Positions 34,602-45,870 of a stretch of DNA of 64,000 nucleotides are shown piece by piece. Every line of letters starts with the position of its first letter. The first letter of the stretch is position 1. The stretch covers positions 737,501 to 801,500 of the forward strand of contig WAEK01000008.1 in assembly GCA_011634665.1 (NCBI GenBank), given 5' to 3'. The position numbers were made by a program, and so were the translations under genes. The stretch comes from Mortierella sp. BCC40632 (taxonomy: Eukaryota; Mortierellomycota; Mortierellomycetes; Mortierellales; Mortierellaceae). Under the pieces are notes generated by a model that worked only from the letters and a program-made list of their open reading frames with translations, was not told the DNA's origin and searched no databases.

Positions 34602-35480
34602 GGATATCAGGGGATACACTGAATAAATATACTTCTCAGCGGCCCACACCCGATCGTATCAATATTTTACTCGTGTTATTAGAGTAACTCTTTTGTTGAC
34701 TCGATTAAAATTTCCCCCATTCCCTGCACTGACTCCATGTTGTCTTCGCCTTAGAGATCCTCCCTTGGTCAAACGCAGATTTTCTCTCATAACTTCGTCC
34801 GACCCCATCAAGAACTCAGATAGTACTCGAATCTCTTCATAGAGCATGTCTTCTTCCGCAGTGCTTTATGAACGCCGGACAACTTATATGACTTTTCAGC
34901 ACGACGGTAGACGTGGTGTCAAATTACTTAGGGCAAGGTATCTAGAGAAGAAGGATTCTCTTCCTGTCTATTCGGTCTCAAAAAAAAAAAAAAAAAAAAA
35001 AGCAATACACTAGCCCATCATTGAAAAGATGAGTTCAGTCCTTTTCCTATTGTTGTTGAATCTGAATGGACATGGCTGATGCTTCATTTCCCCGAATGTA
35101 GACTCGATGTCATCTATTCGCTGATCATTATGAACCCAAGAAAAAGCCATGCGTGAAAGAAAGAAAGAAAGAATGGAACAGCCACATGGAAACTCGGTCT
35201 CTCGTGACCCATTCCTAGTGAGGAGAAGCGAGCAGGGTCCCATAGAAGGCCAAAGTGTAGAGAGAAGGAAAGCGCTCGTATCAGAACCTCTGCATGACTC
35301 TCATGGTGTCTCTCTCAAGACAGTTACCAACGGTATCAGTGTTAGGATATTTGCCGATTCAAATCAGAGAAAGAATAGTTGCCGAAGCGTTCAAACAGAG
35401 CTGCAAGGGTGGATCATGAGCGAGGAGAGCTTGGTTAAGTGAAGATGAGGCTTGGCTCCCAGAAGATGCAATAGATGCAT
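34602..35480. other. Array spacer between copies 4 and 5
   Basis: Carries tail sequence shared with other copies (CTTCGTCCGACCCCATCAAG near 34795, CATAGAGCATGTCTTCTTC near 34840), an A run at 34981-35002, and flank sequence partly similar to 15800-15950. No separate gene. Confidence 0.55.
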
Positions 35481-35485
35481 GTGTC

Positions 35486-35542
35486 GCACAAGGGTGAAGT
35501 TAAAACTTTGTCCAAGAAGGCCACCCACTTTTTCCCAGGCAT
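35486..35542 (+). promoter_or_regulatory. Conserved promoter block, array copy 5
   Basis: GCACAAGGGTGAAG then ACCCACTTTTTCCCAGGCA, about 140-200 nt before the copy 5 ATG. With copies 1 and 2 this is the clearest example of the block. Confidence 0.6.
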
Positions 35543-35682
35543 GGCCAATCCTTATCTCTCTTCCTCCCTTTCTTTTCCTTTCTCTCACTAAAATCACCTC
35601 TTCCTTACCCTTCCGCTCCAAAGGCACTCTTCTGGAAATCGCCCACTACACAGCCCAGTCCCTTCTATTCTCCAATATATTC

Positions 35683-38600
35683 ATGACTCTCATCCAGCAG
35701 TTCCGATGTAAAAGTCCTGGCGTGCCTCGGAGTGACGCGGCCATTGAAGCAAAGTTCGATATAAAGTCCAACAAAAATGTCATCCGGTGGGAAGACATCG
35801 ATCAGATATTTTCTGGAGCCATTTTTGTCCTCAAGAAAGATGTACTGGTTGGATATGAGTGTGATGGCGACATGAAAGAGTAAGGAACCGACAAGTCTAC
35901 CTATTTAAGCACGGATGTCCCTTAAACAATGAAATTACTTGATATCAACGAAAGGTATCGGCTCAAAAGTGGCGTCTAACAATTGGTATAATCACACCCT
36001 GCCTTTGGATACGTCTAGACTTGTTCCAAGAAGGATAGCAGCTTACCCAGATGAAGTACTTGAGGTAGTTGTGGCAGGTCAAGAACCTAGAGAAAACTCT
36101 CAGTCTCACACTAATATAAATGACAGCGTGGCTGCTCGCCGAAACTCCAATCGTGACTCGGTTGAGGCAACTAGTGTGGACAACCTTGCAAAACAAGCCA
36201 GCCGACTTGCTATTGTCGAACAAGTCCAGCAGAATCAAGGATCTGGTGTATTGGAAGTTGTCACAGGTACCAGTGTGTCTTCTTCAAATACTGAGTACAT
36301 GATCGATACCCTCCAACACGCTGCCACTTTAGGTCTGAAGACCATTGTAGAAAACCAGAGACACCAAACCGATAGAATAATCGATATAATGACAGAACAC
36401 CGAGCCGAACTCTTGGCTGAAGTGGCTAGAGGGATTGAGAAGCAGGATCGAATTATCAAATTACAGGAAGAAATGAGAGATATGCAAGAAGAAATGAAGA
36501 ATATGCAACAACAGGCTCTCGATCGACTGGCTATCATCCAAGGTCGAATCCAGACAATCCTCACCCAGAACTATGAACTCCTCGAGTATCCGATCCCTCG
36601 ACTGTTCATCATCCTCCCACGGGAACCTCGTTTCAGCGATCGCTTCAATCCATTCACTGTCCCCTTCAGGCTCTACTTCCTGTGTGAATGTGGCACCCAC
36701 ACAATGGGTGAATCAACATCAACCCCTCATAGGATCCATATTGCCAAACACGAGGGATACGACATTGACCAACCAACAGAGTTCCTCGAGAAGTACGGCC
36801 CTTACATATTGGCCATCCTCCAGATGATCAAGTATGGTACAGCCGCAGCAACCTCCGTGGTACCTGCCCTCGCAATAGCTGATATATCGGAGCAAATCAA
36901 GATCGCCTCAGACAGCATCAAACTCTTCAAGGAGAACTTCAAAGACCTCGTCGATGATGCCATCTCGATCCTCCAATCCAAGATGGAATCTACTGACACT
37001 ACCAATGGAAGCGAAGACCAATCCGAATTCAATGGTATCGAGGCTCTGGAAGGGGCAGATCTGAGGCAATTGGAGTCGTATATTAAGAACAAGGATTCGG
37101 CTCGGACTCTTGGAAATCTCTACCGAGTAGTGACCAGTGAGGGCCATGTGAAGTGGGTCTGTCTGGATCACTACCGCGAGAACTACAAGGAAGTGACAAG
37201 GAGGCAGCTACGAGATGTTGTTGAGAGTAATGGAGGCGAGTTCAATGAAAATGAGGGAAAGATTACAGTCAATCTCGAGTCACGGATATTGGCTCGACAG
37301 TTCTATGATGCCTTGCAGAGGACTCGAGGGATTCACGACTTAGATATTAGTCTACTCTGGGACGCCACCATGGATGATTTACGACAACTGGAGACGACAG
37401 TCAGGATGTGCAACATCTCTATCCTCAAAATCGGAGCACAGTACTTTTCTGGTCCAGCGAGCGATGTTCTTAATCGAGGTCGACGATTTGATCCACTTTT
37501 CGACATCATGACAAACGGGCGCATCCGGTCCTTTACACTTGAAGGCTGCCAAGACTTCTTCAAGAGGACCAGTCGTCTCCCTCAAGGAGGCAGTGCTTCT
37601 ACTCTCCAAATTCTAGATCTAATCGACTGCGATATTCGCACAACCAGAGATATTGTTAATCTGTATGATGGTATACCAAGTGTCAAGCATATTAAGATCC
37701 AGGAATTTAAAGTGGGCATTACCATTTCCAGGACTGATGATCCACCGAAACCCATAGAAAGCAGAGTTCTCGACACCCATCCATCAGACAAAGACTTCAT
37801 GCTGAATAGTCTGATGCGTGATTTTGATGAGTGGTCCAATATGAACATTGTTCGCTTTAAAGCTGACTTACAGACCATTTCTGAGTATGGGCTCCGCCTT
37901 ATTCTCTCGAAAAATCCACAGCTAGAAACCCTGACTATCGGCACTTGCAGTCATCTCAGCAACCCAGCTTTCACAAAAGAGATAACTCACACCCTTCAAC
38001 AGCTCTGTCATCCACTCAAGGAATTGATTTTGGATTTCAGACCATTCTTCAGTTGGACAGCTTCTCTCAGACTCGACCACGGTCGCGTTATTTCAGGGAA
38101 GTTTCAGGAACCCCAATACGGAACCACTGAGCTCAACAACAGATCAGTCCGTGGAGTCAAAGTCAATATCGAAGGAGGAATATTCACATGGGGATTCCAA
38201 GGGATGCAAGGGATGTATATTGAAAGCTTTGGCATCTTCTCAGTGCTCATCGATTCACTCCCGAACCTGCTAGTGCAAGAGATAGCCTGCAGTTTTCTTG
38301 ATCGCAAGGTCTCCTTGGTATCGCTACGGAATTTATTAGCAGTCTCGGAAAACTCATTGACTACGCTTTGTCTTGCGAGTATTGGTGTGGACTGGGTTTC
38401 TCTTTTAAGAGACGATGATATGAGGAATGGGCGTTTCCCAAACCTCACACACTTCATGTACCACCGCCACTCCATGCATATTTCACCTTTCCGAAAGGCT
38501 ATGTCAGCCAGAGTTGGTGTTGAACGACTGATCGATTGGCTTATTGGGTTCCTTCCCATCAAATCCTCTCAACTAGCCTGCCAACAAAAGATGTCTGTCG

Positions 38601-38893
38601 AGCTGAAGAACATTGACATGGGATTCGGATCCTGGGATCGTCTCCTAAACTCGATTGACTTTCAGTCGATCCATGAGTTCAGACTAATTGATTGTTCATT
38701 TTCCGAGGAGATGCTTTCAGTACTCGAGACGGCTCTTGTCAATGCAAACCTTAACCTTTGTGTTGACGGTATGGAGAATATCGGTCCCAAACGCAAAGAC
38801 GCGTTTATTGCATCTTTCCAACGCTCCAACGTGCGGATCAAACTACAAACAGATCAGCTTGTCAGTGAGTTTGAAGAATATTATCCTTCTTAG
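35683..38893 (+). CDS. Array copy 5: header / coiled-coil / conserved core / LRR-like protein
   Basis: Exons 35683-35879 and 36019-38893 give 1023 aa. The intron here happens to have an open frame into exon 2 from 35939, but the conserved GA|GTAAGG donor and CTAG|A acceptor argue for splicing. The header reads FRCKSPGVPRSDAAIEAKFD and ends GDMKE. The segment 36343-37498 is the near-identical partner of copy 4. The divergent patch reads AAATSVVPALAIADISEQIKIA. The LRR-like tail is distinct from FDIMTNGRIRSFTLEGC onward, then regains near identity with copy 4 at SRTDDPPKPIESRVLDT. The C-terminus is extended past VRIK by about 16 residues ending EEYYPS. Confidence 0.8.
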
Positions 38894-40126
38894 GGACTGC
38901 GACCCTATACTGTGTAGTCCTCTTTTCTTTAATTCCACTCGAGATACAAATAAATAAAGAAAATCTAGCTAGAAATGCCTCTCTTGGCTTTGGCTATCTC
39001 TGGACTCTTCATCTTTCTTTCGCGATTCCATAAAAATACTAAAGCAAAAGGGTGGAGAGGGTGGGACAGTATAGGGTCCCAGTCTCGGATAATGAAGCCA
39101 AGACTTCCTTTGTCGTCTTGGCTCCCCAAATTGAATGCGTCAATAGGTACTCCATTAGCCTTTTTTTTTATTTATTCAAGTCGAATCTCTCCAGTTGTTC
39201 CCTTGCTCTAGATCCACCTTACTTTTATCTCTTAAGTCCACCCTCCCATCTTTGTAGATTTACGCGCCTATTTTGATCCGGCTCTACCAAGACTCGCGTG
39301 GTATCTGCACACGCGACAGTTATAAAACAGATCCTTCCAACAATCGCCATACAAACAAACCCTCGAGCATCAACTAGTGAAAACGTCAAGCTCCTATCGA
39401 AACCTTGTCAGAATGTACCCGAGCCTACACGATCACTTCCCTTTTTTTTTTTTTGGGGGGGAGACTTGATATTTTGACGATCCCCCCCCTTCACGGGCTC
39501 TATGACAACCCTACTATGTAAATTGTTTTTTCTCTTACTCAACTCGTTCCCAATGAAGCCAAGTATTCTAGTGCTAGAACGTAATGAGTATCGTGCCACG
39601 TCATTACGGCTCGAGAGAGTGAGTTCCTGAATGAATTAAATGATAGGGACCTCGTACAATCGAGGAAAGAGAGGGCCTACCCCACTCAAGGGAGGGGAGT
39701 GGGAGGTGACGAAGATTTAATTTAGAGGGTTGTCACAGCTGAACTGTTGACCCGGTTGTCACAGAGCCCGTGACGGAGGGTCGTTATTTTTTTTTCTTAA
39801 CCTTAGTCTGGCTGCTCTAAGCTTCCATGGTTGAGCCTTTACAAACATTTGCGCAGAAGAGCCATTGCTACTGTTTTCCTAAACAGGTGATACCTTTTCC
39901 ACCTAGCTAAGCCATCCTTACTTCACTGGGACAGAGTATGACCTGAACACGAAGATAATACAGCCTCGAATACCATGACAATCTCAATTTTATTGTCCGA
40001 TGGTTCAGAGTTAAATCGATCCCACCCTAGCAGTTCCCCCAGGCTCACTAGAAGACAAAATGTAGCCGATTTGCACTAAATACTACATATATAATGCTGG
40101 CCTTTGAAGGATATTGGCCGTAATTG

Positions 40127-40158
<32 letters not shown>

Positions 40159-41369
40159 AAAACGATATGACGACCCCCTTTTCAACGGAAATCTGATTGT
40201 CTGGGAGGATTTATCCCTTCAAATTATTTTTTGGAGTTACTACAGCTTGCAGTATCAGTCTGTCTCATTCTTTTTCAATTGCAGTGCACAAAGGTTTCAC
40301 GAGAACGACAATAAAGAAGAAGAAAAAAAGCCGTTTTGCAATCTAATCGGCTGGAACGGGGTCGATTTGACTTTGTGTGACCAAGAAATCCAAAAAAAGG
40401 CCTCTGTGAATGAAGGGGTTGCCACAGAGACCGTGACGGGCGGACCATCAAAATGTCAGGTCCAAAAAGAAAATTGCCGACCAGAGTAGCACCAATCCCG
40501 TCTCCTTTAAGATCAAAACTACTTTTTTCATGTCAACATTACTTTTACTACTATTTTCTACTATGCCTTGTACTAGATCCGTCCCGTTCACCGAAGACCT
40601 GTAAAGCTTCCGCGCAGATGCAGGGAGTGCACCAGCAGGGAAACCAATACCTGCACTGTGGCTCATTCGAACAATAAAAGTTGACGCATGGAGACCTCAC
40701 TTGCCCAACCCTCTTTCCTTAAGTAGAACAGTTGATCCAACACTACTTAAAACTTGTGAGAACCAATAATAATAAAGGCGCCCAATCATACGTGTTGTCT
40801 TGGCCAAACCTTTGCGCGGATCTCTGTCATACAGCGACCTCCCTCAATCCTAAGAGACTCTTGTACTCGAGTCTTCGAAGTGTCATCCTGGACTAAGTGA
40901 TCCAGGATCTTAATACTTCTAATGATAGAGACTTATCAATTCGTTCACCAACTTGTTTGTTTCCTTTGATTGATCTCCTTCCAACATGCTTCACTATTCT
41001 CCTCTGTCTGGCTTGAAAGCCGACACTGCACCTTCAGTGACCTGTCTTAAGTTTAGTCTAACCACTGTCTAGCAATGAGTGACCTCGCTTGCTAGCTTTC
41101 TCACAGGACACGCTCAGGCCAAAGAAGAGCAATTAGAAACCTATCAGAGTCGAAAGAATGATCACTTGTCATTTTTCTGCAGTTGAGAAGTATTGTACAG
41201 ACTTTTTTTTTTTTTTTTTTTTTTTGTGAAGTACAGGCAGCTGAGCCCAAAAATTGATGAGCCGATTTTCCATGGGCTGTGTATTATTGGCTCCCCTCAA
41301 TCAACCTAGAGCCCTATGTTACCCACGACCATGTCTCTACACAGCGCTCTAATCTTGACTTTTAATGTT
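38894..41369. other. 2.5-kb spacer with inverted-repeat element
   Basis: Contains a candidate short inverted-repeat element (about 39465-39795), a related single end near 40415-40450, A/T runs at 40127-40156 and 41203-41225, and no supported gene. An open frame at 40124-40489 is built on the A run and is not convincing. Confidence 0.5.
39465..39795. mobile_element. Candidate non-autonomous element with terminal inverted repeats
   Basis: The left end reads GACGATCCCCCCCCTTCACG then GGCTCTATGACAACCC. The right end (39753-39787), reverse-complemented, reads AACGACCCTCCGTCACG then GGCTCTGTGACAACCGG. These imperfect repeats of about 35 bp face each other about 330 bp apart with no coding capacity between, the form of a MITE. 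A second right-end-like sequence (GGTTGCCACAGAGACCGTGA) lies at 40418-40437. A clear target-site duplication was not found, so the call is tentative. Confidence 0.5.
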
Positions 41370-41383
41370 GCACAAGGGCGAGG
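41370..41383 (+). promoter_or_regulatory. Conserved promoter block, array copy 6 (5' half)
   Basis: GCACAAGGGCGAGG matches the first half of the block. The CACTTTTTCYCAGGCA half is not recognisable; CCCACATTCTTG at about 41438 may be its remnant. Confidence 0.4.
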
Positions 41384-41642
41384 TAAAGCTCTTTAAGCCT
41401 TGTCCTATGTCGCCTCCCGCCAGCCACATCCTCTCACCCACATTCTTGTTGTTAATAAAGTTCCCACCTCCCTCCCCAGTCAAACGTCCACTCTTTTCCT
41501 TTCCACAAGACCCACCTCTCCCTCATCAAAGACAACTCCCCTCATGTCCCTTTCCCCCTGTTTTCCTCTTCCCACCCATATATGATATCTGAGCTTCTTT
41601 TCCCATCAACTCTTCACACTCTCAAACACAAACCAACAAACA

Positions 41643-44600
41643 ATGACCTCTGTTCAACAGTTTCGATGTTTGAGCCAAGACGTGCCTCTAAGAGAAGCCG
41701 GCATCAAAGCAAGACCCGACAGAAAAACCAGGAGAGACATAATTCGATGGGAGTGTATCACACGAGCGTTCCCAGGGGCCACATTTGTACTCAAGGACAA
41801 TATGATAGTTGACTTTGAGTGCGATAGTGATATGGAAGAGTAAGGAACCGATCAGTAGAACCATTAGACTGAGAGTGGCTCTCACAGGACAAAGCGATTT
41901 ACAACAAGCTAAAAGCGAATAACAAACAAATCTGCTGTGTTCTGTATCTGGCTATGACTAGGCTTGTTCCAAGAAGGATTGCGGCCTACCCAAATGAGAT
42001 CCTTGAGGTGGTAGTGGCCGACCAAAAAAAGCCAAGAGATAACTCTCGTTTTCGGGATGACATCAGTAGTATTTTAGCCGTCAACCGAGATTCGACCCAG
42101 GGCTCGATTAAATCATTTGGTACATGTGGTCTCGCACGCCAGGCCCGTCTCTCTGCTAATGTGGAGCCAGGCCAACAGAATTTGAGTCAACAAAATTCAG
42201 GATCATGTTCAACTAGAGCTATTACAGAGACCAACGTGCCCCTTCCAAACACCCAGTCCTTGCCTGACGCTTTCGAGCACACACCCAGTCCGGCCCTACA
42301 AGCCATTGTAAATCGTCAAGCGAACAGAATTATCGGCTTCATGGAGGATCAAAGTAACAAGATCTTGACTGAGGTTGTCAAAGGGAACGAGAAGCAAGAT
42401 CTAATCATCAAATTACAGGAAGAGATGAGGGATATGCAAAAAGAAATGAAGGATTTGCAGAAACAGGCTCTCGATAAGCTAGCTTGCATCCAAGGTCGAA
42501 TTCAGACAGTCCTCACTCAGAACTACGAACTCCTCGAGTATCCAATCCCTCGACTGTTCATCATCCTCCCACGGGAACCTCGTTTCAGGGATCGCTTCAA
42601 TCCATTCACTGTCCCCTTCAGGCTCTACTTCTTGTGTGAGTGTGGCACCCACACAATGGGCGAATCAACATTAAACCCTCACAAGATCCATATTGCCAAA
42701 CACGAAGGATACGACATTGACCAACCAACAGAGTTCCTCGAGAAGTATGGCTCCTATATTCTAGCCGTCCTCCAGATGATCAAGTATGGTACAGCCACGG
42801 CTGCTACTGTGGTCCCAGCTCTCGCGATAGCTGATGTATTGGAACAATTCGATCAAGCCTCGGAGAGTATCAAACACTTAAAGCAAGACTTCAAAGACCT
42901 CGTTGATGAAGCTATCTCAATCCTTCAATCCAAGACAGAATCGGCTGATCCGACCCGTGGGGATGAAGGCCAATCCGAGTTCAATAGAATCGAGGCCCTT
43001 GAAGGAGCAGATCTGAGACAATTAGAGTCGTATCTAAAACACAAGGACTCGTCTCGGACTCTTGGAAACCTCTACCGAGTAGTGACAAATGAAGGCCATG
43101 TGAAATGGGTCTGTCTAGATCACTACCGCGAGAACTACAAGGAGATGACAAGGAAGCAGCTTCAGGAGGTTGTTGAAAGCAATGGAGGATGGTTCAATGA
43201 AAATGAAGGAAAGATCTCTATCGATCTTAGATCCCGGATATTGGCTCGACAGTTCTACGATGCCTTGCAAAGAGCCCGAGGGGTTCATTATCTCAGCATA
43301 GCTCCAATGTGGGATGTCACCTTGGATGACTTGCGGCAGTTGGAGACTACGGTCAGGGTGTGCAACATCTCTGTCATCAAGCTCAGAGCACATTACTTTG
43401 CTGGCCCGGCAAGCGATGTTCTCAATCGAGGTCGACGATTTGATCCGCTTATTGGTATCATGACTAACGGATGCATTCGGTCATTTGAGCTTGAATACTG
43501 CCGAGATCTCTTCAAGAGAATTAGTCGACTCCCTCAAGGCGACAATGCCTCCACCCTCCAAAGCCTTATTCTTGACAGTTGCGATATTCGCACATCCAAG
43601 GACATTGCCAACCTATTTGATGGTTTACCGAGTATCAAATACGTTAAACTTAAGGAATCAGATGTGATTATCACCCTAGCCAGGATGGAGAGTCTATCTC
43701 AACCTATTGAAGCCAGGGCCACCGACAGCTATCCATCCGCCAAACGTATCAAGTCTAACAATCTAATGCGCAGCCTTGATGACTTGTCCAACATGAACAT
43801 TGTTCACTTTGAGGCTAACTCAGAGACTATTTCTGAGTATGGTTTGCGCCGCATTCTCTCAAGCAATCAGCAATTGGAAACTCTAACCATCGGAATCTAC
43901 AACCGACTAAACAATCCAGCATTCGCAAAAGAGACGACTCTTGCTATTCAACAACTCCGTCACCCGCTCAAGCAGCTTACTCTGAATAGCAAGGCATTCT
44001 ACGAATTGACATCCTCGGTCGGTTTTGACCACGGTCGCATTATATCAGGGACACTACAAGACCCTAAATATGGAACCATTGAACTTAACAGCGGATCAAT
44101 CGGTGGAATCAACGTCAGGATTGAGAGGAGTTACTTCGGCTGGGGGTTTAATGGGGCCCAGAGCACGTATTATGATAGGCCTGGCATCTTGCCAGTACTC
44201 ATCAACGCTTTCCCGAATCTCCGACTACAGGAAATATCCTGCAGCGCCCTTGATCGCTACGATTCTTATGCCACTTTGCGTGAGCTTTTGGCTACCTCAA
44301 AAGGCTCACTAAACAAGCTTAATCTCGCGAGCAGTGACGTAGATTGGATTTACCATTTAAAAGATGATGAATTGAAAAATGGTCCATTTCCTAATCTCAC
44401 ACACTTCACGTACTGCTACAGGGATAATGCGCCAAAAGCGGAGGTAATGCCAGCTCTGGTTGGTACTGAACATATGATCGACTGGCTCATCGGATTCCTT
44501 CCACTCAAGTTCTCCTTACTGCCTCGGCGACATAAGGCGGCGTCTGTCGAGTTGAAAAACATTGATATGGGATTCGGATCTTGGGATCGTCTCTTAAACT

Positions 44601-44797
44601 CGATTGACTTTCAATCTCTCCACAAGTTCAAACTGACTAACTGTAGGTTCTCTGAGAGCATGCTCTCGGTTCTCAGATCGGCTCTTGTATACGCAGATCT
44701 CGACCTGTGTCTTGAAAATATGAAGAACATCAGTTCAGAGAGTAAAGACTACTTTACAGCATTCTTTCAACACTCCAATGTGCGTATCAACCAATAG
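41643..44797 (+). CDS. Array copy 6: header / coiled-coil / conserved core / LRR-like protein
   Basis: Exons 41643-41839 and 41962-44797 give 1010 aa (junction GA|G, still Glu). The header is the most divergent of the set (REAGIKARPDRKTRRDIIRW). A Gln/Ser-rich linker precedes the coiled coil RDMQKEMKDLQKQALDKLACIQGRIQ. The core has NYELLEYPIPRLFIILPRE, FRLYFLCECGTHT, MIKYGTATAATVVPALAIAD and WVCLDHYRENYKEMTRKQL. The tail begins FDPLIGIMTNGCIRSFELEYC and ends FQHSNVRINQ. Its C-terminal LRR-like units align with the other copies without frame breaks. I saw no large block of near identity with its neighbours, so it may be older or less affected by conversion. Confidence 0.8.
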
Positions 44798-45660
44798 TCC
44801 GAACAGTAGGCTAATAGCATGGACCAGTTAATAAACCAAATGTACATATTTCTTAACATTCCATCATTAGATATGTATTAGAGTCATACTCTTTTCAGCT
44901 GATGCAATGAAATGACAGGGTGCCTATGAAAGCTCGAGCAACTCTTTTGATTACTCGACTAGAATCTGTAATTTCCTTGTGCTAGCTCTATGCTGCCTTC
45001 TCCCTCGAGATCCTTGGACCAACTTTACATCTAGTCCTATCGTTTTGTTTGACTTTGTTAGAGCTAGTATTGATGTTCGACTCTGGGAACCAGCTGTTGT
45101 TCACTCCAAAACAAACCAACTATTGTAGTTCCAGGATCTCGTACGAATATGGCCTCAAGTCGAAGAGAATATGGAATCACTAGAAGAGATGATCGAATAC
45201 CTCTGCCTGATCCTTAGCACCATGATTTTTTAACGGAGTGTAGACCATCAGAGGGTTGATTACTGCACCAGCTCACGTATTGAGGAGAGGCGGTTTGTTT
45301 TGTTGATGCATGTTTGAATCAGCTAGCCATATTGATTGCTTCCCAAGAGATCTTAGTACACACTCGAACCATCTGTTCGTTTGACCATGAAAAGGGAAAT
45401 TGACTCTTGTCTGGAGGGAGATCAACTACGTACCTCATGGAACACCTCGTCGACTTTGTCATCTGCTTCTCATGGTCAGGCTGCTGTATCACCTGTCCAG
45501 GACTGCAGTGTGAAAGCGTCGTCTCGCATCGGGACCACGCTTTTTCCGCACTACTGCGCTTTTTCCATTCTAGAAAATCGCCATTGACCAAAACTTCAGA
45601 AAACATACAAGGCAACGGAATGAGTCGACGGTGTGAAATGCAAAGGTGTGTGGGCTGAAT
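44798..45660. other. Array spacer between copies 6 and 7
   Basis: The tail sequence GCAACTCTTTTGATTACTCG (about 44938) and TTTTGTTTGACTTTGTTAGAG (about 45043) parallels the spacer after copy 4 (34684 onward). No extra gene supported. Confidence 0.5.
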
Positions 45661-45693
45661 ATGTTACACAAGATTCTTCTCCCAAGCATAGCC
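45661..45693 (+). promoter_or_regulatory. Degenerate promoter block, array copy 7
   Basis: TTACACAAGATTCTTCTCCC then AAGCATAGCC is a compressed, diverged version of the GCACAAGG...CCCAGGCA block, about 180-210 nt before the ATG. Confidence 0.3.
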
Positions 45694-45870
45694 TACTCCC
45701 TTTTTTTTTTTTTTTGCTGTCCTAGTTCCCATTTTCTGTCTCTTCTCTCCGAACCAAATTCTTTCCCTCATCAAAACTCTCGCCCTTCCTCTTCCTCGCT
45801 CCTGTAGCACTCTTACCTTCTCAAACCCTCTGCTCAATTTCCATCGCTCTCTAAAACACCTTGGCTACCC

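Noticed and set aside
35939..36018. Upstream extension of array copy 5 giving a longer single open frame
   Set aside because: It lies in the conserved intron; the other six copies show the same donor and acceptor with stops in the intron.
40124..40489. 121-aa frame beginning with a poly-Lys run
   Set aside because: The start lies in an A homopolymer and the remainder overlaps a putative inverted-repeat end; no coding evidence.
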